Part shown: positions 40,987-50,929 of the stretch, in pieces
Position numbering within the stretch: position 1 is the first letter of the stretch
Layout of the letters: every line of letters begins with the position of its first letter
Assembly: GCF_016756315.1 (NCBI RefSeq)
Contig: NZ_AP024235.1
Location: 2,356,001-2,420,000 of the forward strand
Origin: Alteromonas sp. KC3
Lineage (GTDB): Bacteria > Pseudomonadota > Gammaproteobacteria > Enterobacterales > Alteromonadaceae
DNA length: 64,000 bases
Direction of reading: 5' to 3'
Made by a program: the position numbers and the translations under genes
Notes under the pieces: model-generated
The model's input: only the letters and a program-made list of their open reading frames with translations
Database searches by the model: none
Told to the model about the DNA's origin: nothing

Positions 40987-42351
40987 TTAACTACGCGCAA
41001 TCATCCGCTTGCGTTCAAATTCACGTATTTTTTCGACGTACTGTTGAAGCCCCTGCTTGGTAAGTACACTGCGGCGACCATCAAGTACTTGTGCATTAAA
41101 CTCGTCTGCGAGTTTACGGGCAGCGTTATGCATCATGTTGAACACTTGATGTGGATCACCCTCAATAGGCAAAATCATAAATAACGACACACCTTGAGTT
41201 TCAAAATTCTCCAAGTTGTCGATATCAAATACACCCGGCTTAAACATATTAGCTAAGCTAAACAAAACGGGGCCTTTACCATTTGAGTTTACATGTCGAT
41301 GGAAGATATCTTGATCGCCAAATTTAAACCCAAGTGTTAAAAGCATTGGTAACAACGCTGCTCCGGCAATTGGCGCATCTTCTGGCGCACGCACATTCAA
41401 CACTAACACCTCTGGTTCGATGTTAGCCTGAGGTGATTTATTCGAACCTGTATCATCGCTTGCACTAAACGCATCCTCACCGCTTTCATCGAAATCGATG
41501 CGCATTTGATCGTCGCCGAAATTAGGCTCTTCACGCTTACGCGATGCAGGCTTGGTGCGCTTTGTTCGAGAAAAACGCTTTTGATGGCTATCAGGTGTTT
41601 CTAACTCAACACGTTCTGGTTGCTGTGGTGCATCTAAGCTAAAGTCGGCAACTTCGCGTACTTGTGCATCGCTCTGTTCGTCAACGCTTGCCTGCGATGT
41701 TGGATCTACATAAAGTTTGGGCTCTTGACGCGATTCACCTTCATCTGGGGCGCCAGCACTACGAGATTCTTGTGTCTCTTCGTCAATACCTTCTTTTAGC
41801 AGGAACCCTGGCGGCTCTGGAAATTCTGCAACATTACTAGAAGAAGACCCCGCGTCGTTTACGTTTCGTGCGTTACCCGCCATATGTGGCTTAGGGTTAG
41901 ATACGACAGAACCGTACAATTTAGGTTCAGGGCTTGGTTCAGGAGTGGGTTTCGCCTGCACATCGCTTTCATCCGCACGGTGCAATTGGCTATCATCGCC
42001 GCCGCTGTTATTTGAAACAGCTTGCCCTTCTGCCCCTTCTTTTATCGTTGCATTATCGCTGTCTTTCTCAACGTTTTCGATATCACTTTCTACAAGCTCG
42101 TCGTTGTCATACGACACTTCACTTGCAGGTGTGCGATTTACAACACGTACTTCACCAAGGCCTAACTCATCAAATCCTTCGCTATTCCCTTGTTCAGAAG
42201 ACACGTCATCTTCTTGCCATTGCCTAGGCTCTAAACGTGTTTTTTCTTCTGGTTTGCTGTTTTTGCGAATTTTCCAAATACCGTGGGCGAGAACACCAAT
42301 GATAAAAACGGTACCGCCAAGGAGTAAAAATAGACGTAATTCATCTTCCAT
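40987..42351 (-). CDS. zipA: Cell division protein ZipA
   Basis: A 454-residue protein with one N-terminal transmembrane helix (LFLLLGGTVFIIGVLA), a long acidic and proline/serine-rich linker to about residue 300, and a C-terminal FtsZ-binding domain (VLNVRAPEDAPIAGAALLPM onward). It tethers FtsZ to the membrane. The linker is longer than in E. coli (328 residues). Lies 20 bp after smc. Confidence 0.95.
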   Translation of the reverse strand: MEDELRLFLLLGGTVFIIGVLAHGIWKIRKNSKPEEKTRLEPRQWQEDDVSSEQGNSEGFDELGLGEVRVVNRTPASEVSYDNDELVESDIENVEKDSDNATIKEGAEGQAVSNNSGGDDSQLHRADESDVQAKPTPEPSPEPKLYGSVVSNPKPHMAGNARNVNDAGSSSSNVAEFPEPPGFLLKEGIDEETQESRSAGAPDEGESRQEPKLYVDPTSQASVDEQSDAQVREVADFSLDAPQQPERVELETPDSHQKRFSRTKRTKPASRKREEPNFGDDQMRIDFDESGEDAFSASDDTGSNKSPQANIEPEVLVLNVRAPEDAPIAGAALLPMLLTLGFKFGDQDIFHRHVNSNGKGPVLFSLANMFKPGVFDIDNLENFETQGVSLFMILPIEGDPHQVFNMMHNAARKLADEFNAQVLDGRRSVLTKQGLQQYVEKIREFERKRMIARS

Positions 42352-42371
42352 TTAATTTCTTTCGCCCTTTG

Positions 42372-45300
42372 TTATGCTTCTGCGAAGGCTACAGCCTCGT
42401 CGACATCTACCGCGACCATGCGCGAAACGCCAGGTTCCGCCATTGTGACACCGGTCAGATGGCTTGCCATCTCCATCGCTATTTTATTGTGGGTGATATA
42501 AATAAACTGCACTGTTTGTGACATTTCTGACACCAAGTTACAAAAGCGCCCTACATTTGCATCATCCAATGGTGCATCTACTTCATCCAACAGACAAAAT
42601 GGCGCTGGATTTAATCTAAAAATAGCAAATACCAATGATAAAGCGGTTAATGCTTTTTCTCCACCGCTTAAGAGGTGAATAGTGCTATTTTTCTTACCAG
42701 GTGGTCTTGCCATAATGGTAACACCTGTTTCTAACAAGTCATCATCGGTTAACGCTAAATACGCAGAACCACCACCAAATACTTTTGGAAACAATGCTTT
42801 GAGGTCTTCATTCACCTGTTCAAATGTACTTGAAAACCGCGTGCGCGTTTCTTTATCTATTTTGCGTATAGCCGATTGAAGCGTTTCAAGTGCCTCAGTT
42901 AAATCGTTGTGTTGCGTATCAAGATGAGACTTGCGCTCTGATTGCGTTTCAAACTCTTCCACTGCAGCTAGGTTTACTGCACCTAAACGTTGCAAACTTG
43001 ACTGTGTCTTTTCTAAATCTTCTTGCCACTGTTTCTCTTCTGCATGTTCGGGCAGTGTTTCTAAAATTGACTTAAGCGACTGCTGCGTTTCATCTAGCTG
43101 CTCTAGAATGGTATTCGCTCTAACGCGGTAGCCTTCAATATCAATATTGAGTTTGTCGATATTGGTTTGTCTTGCTTGTATATCTTTACCTAATGATTGA
43201 TGGCCTTTCTCTGCCTCTCTAAGCCATTGCTCAATATCTTCAAGCACAATTTGCAGCTCGCTTTTACGTTGTTCAAGCTCAGCTTTGGTTTCTAGCATTG
43301 CTTGTAACTCAGCATTCTGCATTTCTTGCGGTGACGTTATTTGGGCAAGTTCTTGTGTAAGACGAATCTTGGCATTACCGTATTCTTCCTGCTGCTGACC
43401 GTTACGCGTAACCTGTTGACCATAAAGATTCTGGTGGTTTTCTAATTGTTGCTTTTTAAGCGCAAGCTCATGATTTTTGGTGGTTAATGATTCTACCAAA
43501 GCACGTAATTCACCAACCTGCCGCTCTTTGTATTCACGCTTATCATTGACTTCGTCAATGTGTACTTCATGCTCTAATATTTGCGCTTCCTGAAACTCCA
43601 GCTTTTCTGAAAGTTGTGCAAGTTGTGTTTCTTCTTTGGATAATAGTGCGTTTTGCTTTTCAAGCTCTTCATCAATTTTATGCGCTCGTTGAGATTGCTG
43701 TTGTCGTTGCATCTGTAAAAGCGAAAGCTTGTTTCGAAGTTGATCGCGCCCGCTCTCAGCATCACTAAGTGCACGCAGAGCAGCCCCTCTTTGCTCTTCA
43801 CATTGCTTAAGCGCAGCTTTTGCGCTATCGAGCTGTTGTTCAATGTCTTCTTTTTGCGTTTCTAACTCTTCTAATTCAGACTCTAGCAAGGCAATTTTAT
43901 TGCTACGCTGAAGTACACCGTCATTCAATGCACCCGGTCTTACTACCCACTGTGTGCTTGCCCAAAGCCCGGTAAACGAAATCGCACTTTTACATGTTGA
44001 CGCGCCGGAACTACTTGTATTTTCAAGTTCTCCTTCGATGACTTGAGTAAGTGCTTCATCATTTTCACAAAGGACAATTTCATCAAAAAATGCAGGGACA
44101 GACGCATTATGTTCTAGTAGCGCATGCGCAAGGGTTTCTGGCTGTGCTTCATTGATAAAAGCGCTTTGCGCATAAACACGACTTCCACTTGGCATAGCAG
44201 TTAAATGCGAAAGCAAATCACCTGCCGAATGAACCGCACTCACATAAGGTTGATGTAAATGTGTAAGAATTGCTTCAACACAAGGTGCGAGATGCGACGG
44301 TGAATTAATACTTTGCCATAGCCTTTCTACATTAACTAATCGCACATCGTCTTGTTGTGCTGCATCAAGTTGCAGAGCTTTTAAGGCCTTAATGGTGGAT
44401 TGAGCGGTCTGATATTCACCCTGTGTGGCCAATGCGTTTTTCTCAAGCGATTTAACCCGTTCGGTCTGTAACGCAAGGGAATCTGTTATCTTACTGACGG
44501 CTTCCTGTTGCGCCAAAACCTGCAACTCAGCTTCATTGAACTGTTCTTCAAGAAGCTCAATGTCGCCTACGATATCTTCTTCATTTAGCTGATTGCGCTC
44601 TTCTTGTAACTCACCTATTCGCTGAGATGTACGTAGCTGCATGCTCATGGTTGATTGAATTTGGCTATGGCATTGTTGCACGTTACTTTTTAGCTGATGA
44701 TACGCCTGCTCTTGGTCGCGGGCTTGGCTGTTAAACTCTCGAAGTTCTTGCTCTGCATCCTCAAACCGCTCTCTTGCATGCTCAAGTTCAGCAGTTTTTA
44801 ATTCCAGCTCCGGCTCAATATTGTCTAACTCTGCACGCGATACCGCTAACGCCTCTGACGCTTCCTTAAGAGAGTCATTAAGTAGTTGCTGCTGTTCATC
44901 AACTCTTGCCAATTCTTGTTCAATCTGACTTTTGCGTTGCTTTGCATGCAGTGCATTTTGCTCTAAGCGAGTTATTGCGGTACCAGTATTGAACAACTGT
45001 TGTTGCAGATCATCGATGGTTTGCTTAGTTTCAACTTGCTTGGTTTTATACTGTTCTAACCCAGCTTCATCACCCTGTAAGCGGGCCACTAACCCATCGA
45101 CTTCTAACTGAAGTGCGCTTTGCTGCTTTTGTAGCGCCTCTATATGTTCGCTGTTTTTCAAAAAACGAATAGCCGCTAATTGTCCCTTAAGCTCTCTGGC
45201 CTGAGCACGCAGCGTTTTATACCGAGTTGCTGCTGCAGCTTGACGCTGAAGTTTCTCTAATTGTTTACCAAGTTCATCGCGAACATCGTTTAAACGCTCT

Positions 45301-45872
45301 AAGTTGTCATGGGTATGCTTTATGCGATTCTCAGTCTCGCGACGCCGTTCTTTATACTTTGAAATACCCGCCGCTTCTTCAATGAACACGCGTAACTCTT
45401 GCGGTTTAGACTCTATAAGTCGCGATATCATGCCCTGTTCTATGATGGCATAAGAACGAGGGCCAAGGCCCGTACCTAAAAACAAATCGGTCACATCACG
45501 ACGACGACATTTTGTGCCATTTAGGAAATAAGTAGATTGCGCGTCGCGTGTAACAAGACGCTTCACCGACAACTCATTATAGTTGGCAAACTCACCAGCT
45601 ATTCGCCCCGCGCTATTATCAAATACCAACTCCACACTGCACTGTCCAACCGGTTTGCGAGAAGATGAGCCATTAAAAATAACGTCTGTCATCGCATCGC
45701 CGCGCAAATTCTTTGCAGAACTCTCACCAAGTACCCAACGCACAGCGTCGATCACATTGGACTTGCCACAGCCATTTGGACCGACAATAGCGGTCATTTC
45801 ACCAGGAAAAGGAATTGAAGTTGGCTCGACGAAGGATTTAAAGCCAGCCAATTTGATCTTTTTAAGTCGCAC
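42372..45872 (-). CDS. smc: Chromosome segregation protein SMC
   Basis: A 1166-residue condensin with Walker A GPNGCGKSN, two long coiled-coil arms, a hinge near the middle (about residues 500-640) and the C-terminal signature LSGGEKALTALS with Walker B CLLDEVDAPLD. It forms the chromosome-organising complex with ScpAB. The genome therefore likely uses Smc rather than MukB. Order smc-zipA-ligA is common outside enterobacteria. Confidence 0.97.
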   Translation of the reverse strand: MRLKKIKLAGFKSFVEPTSIPFPGEMTAIVGPNGCGKSNVIDAVRWVLGESSAKNLRGDAMTDVIFNGSSSRKPVGQCSVELVFDNSAGRIAGEFANYNELSVKRLVTRDAQSTYFLNGTKCRRRDVTDLFLGTGLGPRSYAIIEQGMISRLIESKPQELRVFIEEAAGISKYKERRRETENRIKHTHDNLERLNDVRDELGKQLEKLQRQAAAATRYKTLRAQARELKGQLAAIRFLKNSEHIEALQKQQSALQLEVDGLVARLQGDEAGLEQYKTKQVETKQTIDDLQQQLFNTGTAITRLEQNALHAKQRKSQIEQELARVDEQQQLLNDSLKEASEALAVSRAELDNIEPELELKTAELEHARERFEDAEQELREFNSQARDQEQAYHQLKSNVQQCHSQIQSTMSMQLRTSQRIGELQEERNQLNEEDIVGDIELLEEQFNEAELQVLAQQEAVSKITDSLALQTERVKSLEKNALATQGEYQTAQSTIKALKALQLDAAQQDDVRLVNVERLWQSINSPSHLAPCVEAILTHLHQPYVSAVHSAGDLLSHLTAMPSGSRVYAQSAFINEAQPETLAHALLEHNASVPAFFDEIVLCENDEALTQVIEGELENTSSSGASTCKSAISFTGLWASTQWVVRPGALNDGVLQRSNKIALLESELEELETQKEDIEQQLDSAKAALKQCEEQRGAALRALSDAESGRDQLRNKLSLLQMQRQQQSQRAHKIDEELEKQNALLSKEETQLAQLSEKLEFQEAQILEHEVHIDEVNDKREYKERQVGELRALVESLTTKNHELALKKQQLENHQNLYGQQVTRNGQQQEEYGNAKIRLTQELAQITSPQEMQNAELQAMLETKAELEQRKSELQIVLEDIEQWLREAEKGHQSLGKDIQARQTNIDKLNIDIEGYRVRANTILEQLDETQQSLKSILETLPEHAEEKQWQEDLEKTQSSLQRLGAVNLAAVEEFETQSERKSHLDTQHNDLTEALETLQSAIRKIDKETRTRFSSTFEQVNEDLKALFPKVFGGGSAYLALTDDDLLETGVTIMARPPGKKNSTIHLLSGGEKALTALSLVFAIFRLNPAPFCLLDEVDAPLDDANVGRFCNLVSEMSQTVQFIYITHNKIAMEMASHLTGVTMAEPGVSRMVAVDVDEAVAFAEA

Positions 45873-46085
45873 AAACCCGCCTTAATAAATAAGCGTTTGC
45901 TTTTCTGCGTGTTTGGTAACGAATTGAAAATGATACAATCACGGGGGTTATTCTTTTGTTATTATGCGTTTGACTGTACCAAATCTAACAGCTTGTAACA
46001 ATTACCATTTCAGTGTCTGACGCAGTCAACGTAAAATGGGATAAAAAGCACCCAATAACTAACCAATTCTTTGTAGGGAGAGCGC

Positions 46086-46829
46086 ATGAGTCAAGGTGGT
46101 GTACATTATTTTTTCGAAGGCTTTTCATTGATTAAGACAAAAGGCCTGAAGCGTTTTGTTTTTGTGCCGCTTGCCATCAACCTGATCCTGTTTTCGTTAG
46201 CGTTTTATTTTCTGTTTGGTCAAATTGAATTGGCTATCGCCTACGTGATAGATCTTGTGCCTGAATGGTTGGGTTGGGTAAAAACCGCCATTAGTTTCTT
46301 CCTTTGGCCCCTTGCTGTCATTAGTGTATTACTCATTTTCGCGCTAATATTCGGCACGCTAGCCAATTGGATAGCAGCCCCATTTAATGGTGTGCTTTCA
46401 GAAAAAGTAGAGAGACACCTTACAGGCCAAGATTTAGGTGACGAGGGCGTGATGGCGCTGGTGAAAGATATTCCCAGAACCATTGGCAGAGAGCTCACCA
46501 AACTCGTTTGGTATTTGCCACGGGCAATTGGCTTTTTACTGTTATTTTTCTTTTTGCCTGTTATTGGCCAGATACTGTGGTTTCTTTTTAACGCATGGAT
46601 GATGGCAATACAATACTGCGATTACCCCTATGACAATTATAAGGTTGACTTCACTAAAATGCGCTTACACCTTGGCCAGCACAAAGGTAAGGCGATGACA
46701 TTTGGGATGATGGTAAATGTTTTTTCACTTATCCCGGTGGTGAATTTCATTGTGATGCCGGTCGCCATATGCGGCGCAACGGCGATGTGGGTAAATGAAT
46801 TAAAACCAACATTACATCAGCAGCGCTAA
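46086..46829 (+). CDS. cysZ: Sulfate transporter CysZ
   Basis: A 247-residue membrane protein with four long hydrophobic segments and the CysZ start GVHYFFEGFSLIKTKGLKRFVF. AGGGAG lies 7 bp before the ATG. It imports sulfate for cysteine synthesis. Divergent from smc, with zipA-ligA nearby, as in many relatives. Confidence 0.92.
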   Translation: MSQGGVHYFFEGFSLIKTKGLKRFVFVPLAINLILFSLAFYFLFGQIELAIAYVIDLVPEWLGWVKTAISFFLWPLAVISVLLIFALIFGTLANWIAAPFNGVLSEKVERHLTGQDLGDEGVMALVKDIPRTIGRELTKLVWYLPRAIGFLLLFFFLPVIGQILWFLFNAWMMAIQYCDYPYDNYKVDFTKMRLHLGQHKGKAMTFGMMVNVFSLIPVVNFIVMPVAICGATAMWVNELKPTLHQQR

Positions 46830-46902
46830 CTTTTGGTACTTTCTGCAAAAGCATTTAGTTCTGCACACTTACATGTAGAAGACTTTGGTCAACAACTTCA
46901 AG

Positions 46903-46934
46903 CGGACTCAATCAGTGTATTGAGTCCGTTGTTT
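46903..46934 (+). terminator. Terminator-like hairpin after cysZ
   Basis: CGGACTCAA pairs with TTGAGTCCG around an 8-nt loop and is followed by TTGTTT. It lies between the convergent cysZ and the Sel1/peptidase gene and may serve either. Confidence 0.6.
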
Positions 46935-46957
46935 ACGGATGCCTAGAGAGCCTCATC

Positions 46958-48541
46958 TCAGTCAGCATCTGCCGTCTCATCGCCCGCTTGGCTACCATTT
47001 ACGTATGCTTCATACTCTGAAAGCCAATGCGCCGCTTCCACTTGATTACCACTTTTGTGGAACGCTTGAAAGAAGTTCATCGAGATGGGACGCTGCACAT
47101 TTTGCTTATTGAGTTGTTGCTCCCAAAGCACAATGTAAAGCGGTGGTATTACCCCACTGTCGTGGTGCTCCATAAACGTAATACGTCGGCTAGGCTTGTA
47201 AGCTTGTTTACCACTAACTAGACACGTTTTAGCTGGTGCTATGATAGTAGCAGGATCGATCTCAAGCCAATTAGCCACGGTGTTGTGCGGTGCATACCAA
47301 TACTCGCTATCAACAACAACATTTGGCGGCGCAAAATCCTCAATCTGACGTGCGTCACACAAACGATTAGCCATGCGTCTACCCATTGGATATTCATCAG
47401 CAAAGCCAGCAAAATGCGCTAACTCATGAACAAACACCGAGTAAGCATCACTAATATCAAGATACATAACACCATTTTGTACATTGGCTTTACCTTGCTC
47501 TGCAAAAACCACCGCGTGACTGAATTCTCGCGTTTTCGCCATGGTTGCCAAAGGCGTGATATCACAGCCTAATACACCACTGCTTTTATAGTTTTTGTCG
47601 CAATCGAGTACATTTTGCGCTAACCAGATAGGCGGTGCTACGCACAACGATAAGTTATCTAGCCTGTTGTCTTTCGTGAAATCTGCATATATCGAGTCTG
47701 CGCGAATAATAGTGGCTAAACTCGTCGCAAACGGCTGTATTCGTTGTAAGCAAGCCTTAGAACTGGCGCTCGCTCGCTGCCAAGAATATCGGGTTGCTTC
47801 ATCTGTAGATATTGGTTTGTACTTTTCTATTACATGCACGGCTCGTTTAGCTTGTGCATGGCCAAGTGTCGCGGCTCGCGTTATATGCACTTTAGCCTCG
47901 GCGTATGCGCCTTCACCCCACAACAAGCGACCGTATTTAAACGCGCTTTGCATATCGAGCGTAGCAGTAGCTTCAAGTAACGGTTTAGCTAGCTCTTGCT
48001 GGCCGTGCAGTAAATACCAGTCGGCCAGTGCCGCCTGTGCAGGGACATAACCTTGCGACGCTGCACGCACCAGCCATTTTTCACGCTTTACGGGTGATTC
48101 GCTCGACATTGCGAATGCGAGCTGCGCTTCCGCTACGTCACCAATCGCCGCCAGGCGCATAAAACGCTGCGACGCGCCTTCTTCACCCAAAATCTGATAC
48201 AACAACCACGCCGCATCGGCATTTTCAATTTTTACTAGCTTTTCAAGCCAATATGTCGCGGTATCTTTTTCTACCGTACCGTTTGAGAAATCGCTTTCGA
48301 ATGCGTTGTTGAATAAATTAAGGAAGGCTTGTTGGGCGTTTTCATTTCCCTGATTAGATGCGTCCCACAATAGCGATAAGGCGGCATTGACATGACCAGC
48401 GCTATGTTTGAGTGTGCTGCTGTCAATAGCATCATGGGGCTCAAAAACACTTAAGCCATTAGAAACTAATTGCGGGGCATAGCGACCGCTATCCCCCGCA
48501 ACAATGAGCAGTGCTAAAACTGCCAATACTAAACCACGCAT
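46958..48541 (-). CDS. Exported Sel1-repeat protein with HExxHxxGxxxE metallopeptidase motif
   Basis: A 527-residue protein. It begins with a hydrophobic signal (MRGLVLAVLALLIVAG). Residues about 45-240 form Sel1/TPR-like repeats (NAALSLLWDASNQGNENAQQ, YVPAQAALADWYLLHGQQ, HAQAKRAVHV). The C-terminal part has VHELAHFAGFADE at about 371-383, an HExxHxxGxxxE zinc motif like that of metzincin-type peptidases, and six or so cysteines that could form disulfides. It starts 12 bp after nlpI. Activity and substrate unknown; the pairing with NlpI, an adaptor for envelope proteases, suggests an envelope role (inference). Confidence 0.8.
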   Translation of the reverse strand: MRGLVLAVLALLIVAGDSGRYAPQLVSNGLSVFEPHDAIDSSTLKHSAGHVNAALSLLWDASNQGNENAQQAFLNLFNNAFESDFSNGTVEKDTATYWLEKLVKIENADAAWLLYQILGEEGASQRFMRLAAIGDVAEAQLAFAMSSESPVKREKWLVRAASQGYVPAQAALADWYLLHGQQELAKPLLEATATLDMQSAFKYGRLLWGEGAYAEAKVHITRAATLGHAQAKRAVHVIEKYKPISTDEATRYSWQRASASSKACLQRIQPFATSLATIIRADSIYADFTKDNRLDNLSLCVAPPIWLAQNVLDCDKNYKSSGVLGCDITPLATMAKTREFSHAVVFAEQGKANVQNGVMYLDISDAYSVFVHELAHFAGFADEYPMGRRMANRLCDARQIEDFAPPNVVVDSEYWYAPHNTVANWLEIDPATIIAPAKTCLVSGKQAYKPSRRITFMEHHDSGVIPPLYIVLWEQQLNKQNVQRPISMNFFQAFHKSGNQVEAAHWLSEYEAYVNGSQAGDETADAD

Positions 48542-48553
48542 AAGACTTAAAGC

Positions 48554-49456
48554 TTACTCGTCGTCGCTAGACACGTCGTTAGCTTGCTCACGAAGACGAT
48601 TAAGCTCTAATCTGGCGTAACGATGTTCAACATAGTCATACACGTTAGTGCTAAGGGCCAATTTGAAGTAGTTAGACGCGATCCCTCTGTTACCCATTTG
48701 AGAATGATATTTGCCCAAATAGAAATAGGCCTCGCACAACCTGTCTGTTAGCCCTTTTTGACTTCTGACCCCATCAAGCAGCGAGTTTAGTACCGTATTT
48801 TCATCAACAGTACCTAAGAACAAATCCACAATACTGGTTGCCCAATGTTCGTTATCAAGAGAAGGACGAACCGTAGCAAGGTATGTCATTCCCATTTCAT
48901 CTGACATGTCGTGATGCGCAAAGTAAGCCCATAGTGCTCTAAACGGGTCTGTTTCGTCTTTGGAAAAAAACGTGTCTAGATCAGAAGTTGCCAGTTCAGA
49001 GCGACCGCCGTAATACAACGCAATACCGCGATTTAAAAAGGCGAAGTCGTAATCTGGATTAATTTCTAAGGTAGAGTCAAACGCTTCGTACGCCTGAATG
49101 AAGTCGTTTTGCTGAATGTAATGTATGCCTATCGAATTATACGCTTCTGCTAAATCGGGCTTAAGATTGATTGCTTGGGTGTAATCGAACTGAGCCAATC
49201 CAGAGAGCCCTACACTGTCATACAGCATGCCTCGTTGAAAATGCAGTTCAGCCTTGTCTGTATCTGAAAGCGCTGGGCTCATCAATACTTGATTGTAGCG
49301 CGCAATTGCCATTTCTGAACGGGGGTTTATGGGTGCTGGTTCAGCTAAAAGCAAATTCCCCATTTGGGGACGCTCGGCAATTGACGGTGTTTGCGCACAA
49401 CCGGTCAAAATAGCAACAAATAAGAAAAAAAAGATGAGACTAACGTTTCTGCACAT
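48554..49456 (-). CDS. nlpI: Lipoprotein NlpI
   Basis: A 300-residue TPR lipoprotein with lipobox LTGC at about residues 17-20. TPR repeats are clear (AELHFQRGMLYDSVGLSGLA, AEAYNSIGIHYIQQNDFIQA, YDFAFLNRGIALYYGG). In E. coli NlpI is an outer-membrane adaptor for peptidoglycan endopeptidases and the Prc protease. Here it is not next to pnp but is followed closely by a putative metallopeptidase. Confidence 0.92.
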   Translation of the reverse strand: MCRNVSLIFFFLFVAILTGCAQTPSIAERPQMGNLLLAEPAPINPRSEMAIARYNQVLMSPALSDTDKAELHFQRGMLYDSVGLSGLAQFDYTQAINLKPDLAEAYNSIGIHYIQQNDFIQAYEAFDSTLEINPDYDFAFLNRGIALYYGGRSELATSDLDTFFSKDETDPFRALWAYFAHHDMSDEMGMTYLATVRPSLDNEHWATSIVDLFLGTVDENTVLNSLLDGVRSQKGLTDRLCEAYFYLGKYHSQMGNRGIASNYFKLALSTNVYDYVEHRYARLELNRLREQANDVSSDDE

Positions 49457-49590
49457 GGTAAAAAATGTATTCTATAGAAAAAGAAAAACCGCCTGACTAC
49501 AAAGTATACGCGTGTCGCGGCTCGAATGCCGCCAACCTTCTCGCATTTAATGATAAAAGTAAAGCGTAATAGGTGGTTCACAAGGTAGCT

Positions 49591-49998
49591 ATGACAAAAA
49601 ATAATATCAACTCACTTTCTCAACTCGCATTTCAAGCCCAAAAAAACTCCCACTCGCCCTACTCTAACTTTAAAGTTGGTGCAGCGCTTATTACCCCAAC
49701 GGGCGACGTTTTTTCCGGCTGTAATGTAGAAAGCGCAGCGTTCCCATTAGGTCAGTGTGCCGAAGCAACAGCTATTGGAAATATGGTTAGCAATGGTCAC
49801 AAACGCATTAGTCACATTGTAATTGCAAGCCCAAATGAAGATTTTTGCTTTCCTTGTGGTGGTTGCCGACAAAAAATAGCAGAATTTGCCCCCGATGAAA
49901 CGCAAGTAACCATGGTTACTCAAAGTGGTGAAGTTCACGAAACCACCATTGGGGAACTACTGCCCAATGCATTTAGAGCCCATGATTTAGAAAAGTAG
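49591..49998 (+). CDS. cdd: Cytidine deaminase, small tetrameric type
   Basis: Starting at ATG 49591 (AAGG 6 bp upstream) the protein has 135 residues; a GTG-started frame is six codons longer. CAEATAI carries a zinc cysteine and the catalytic glutamate and PCGGCRQ the other two zinc cysteines; SPYSNFKVGAAL is the nucleoside-binding start. It deaminates cytidine and deoxycytidine in pyrimidine salvage. Confidence 0.95.
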   Translation: MTKNNINSLSQLAFQAQKNSHSPYSNFKVGAALITPTGDVFSGCNVESAAFPLGQCAEATAIGNMVSNGHKRISHIVIASPNEDFCFPCGGCRQKIAEFAPDETQVTMVTQSGEVHETTIGELLPNAFRAHDLEK

Positions 49999-50076
49999 TA
50001 CATCGGCAAAAGCAGCGCAGAACACTTTTCCATGAACGATAACTTTGAGTATTACAATAATAAAAACGGAACTCAT

Positions 50077-50859
50077 ATGAGTGAAACCAATTCACAACCG
50101 CCAATTTACCTTATCAATTTGGATAAATGCACAGAACGTTTAAACAACTGCACAAGTCGATTAAACGAACAAAATCTTACACTTACGCGACTTTCAGCAG
50201 TGTATGGTAGTGATCTATCTGAAGCGGCAAAGCAAAAACATTACAGTACACCGTTAAACCACGAGCAGTACCATCATGCACTGTCTGATTGCGAGATAGG
50301 CTGCTATTTAAGTCACCGTAAAGCGTGGGAGAAAATTGCGTCGGGCGATGCACCTTATGGCATTGTGTTAGAAGATGACATTAAACTGGTTGGTGACTTA
50401 AACCTTGCTATAGACACACTTAATAATTTACCCATTGATTGGGACGTCATAAAATTATCAGCTTATAAAGATCGTCAACGAAAAGAAGCCTTTAGTGTCA
50501 AGGTTAGTCATGAATTTAACCTAACGGTTCACACTAAGCCAATGACGGGTTGCGCTGCATCTGCTATTACAAAAGAGGCAGCCAAAAAATTGCTGCAGTC
50601 ATCTGAGTCTTTCGGTAGACCGGTTGACGTTGATATACAGCATTTTTGGGAGACCGGAGTCAATGTATTGTCGCTACTTCCCTATCCGGTAGCACAAGAC
50701 TTGTCGTATCAAAGCACTATAGCTGATAGAAAGGTAGAAAAATCTGGCCGCTTTTGGCATCGAAAGCGCCAGCAGTTAACAAGTTACTTCTTAAACAAAA
50801 AGGCTGTAGCCCAACAAGTCGCGAATTTAAAAAAAGCGGTTGACCAAATACAGCCTTAG
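50077..50859 (+). CDS. Glycosyltransferase family 25 (LPS biosynthesis type)
   Basis: From ATG 50077 (MSETNSQ, with CGGA upstream) the protein has 260 residues. YLINLDKCTERL is the GT25 start, SDCEIGCYLSHRKAWEKI the conserved block, and LEDDI the metal-binding acidic motif. GT25 enzymes add galactose or similar sugars to lipooligosaccharide. It follows cdd by 78 bp and ends in a strong terminator. Confidence 0.88.
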   Translation: MSETNSQPPIYLINLDKCTERLNNCTSRLNEQNLTLTRLSAVYGSDLSEAAKQKHYSTPLNHEQYHHALSDCEIGCYLSHRKAWEKIASGDAPYGIVLEDDIKLVGDLNLAIDTLNNLPIDWDVIKLSAYKDRQRKEAFSVKVSHEFNLTVHTKPMTGCAASAITKEAAKKLLQSSESFGRPVDVDIQHFWETGVNVLSLLPYPVAQDLSYQSTIADRKVEKSGRFWHRKRQQLTSYFLNKKAVAQQVANLKKAVDQIQP

Positions 50860-50883
50860 CCAAATACGGTCTTAGCTTAAGAG

Positions 50884-50916
50884 AAACAAGGTGATATTTG
50901 CTATCACCTTGTTTTT
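50884..50916 (+). terminator. Rho-independent terminator of the GT25 gene
   Basis: AAACAAGGTGATA pairs with TATCACCTTGTTT around TTTGC, ending in TTTTT, 25 bp past the stop. Confidence 0.9.
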
Positions 50917-50929
50917 CCTTTCCTTATCT

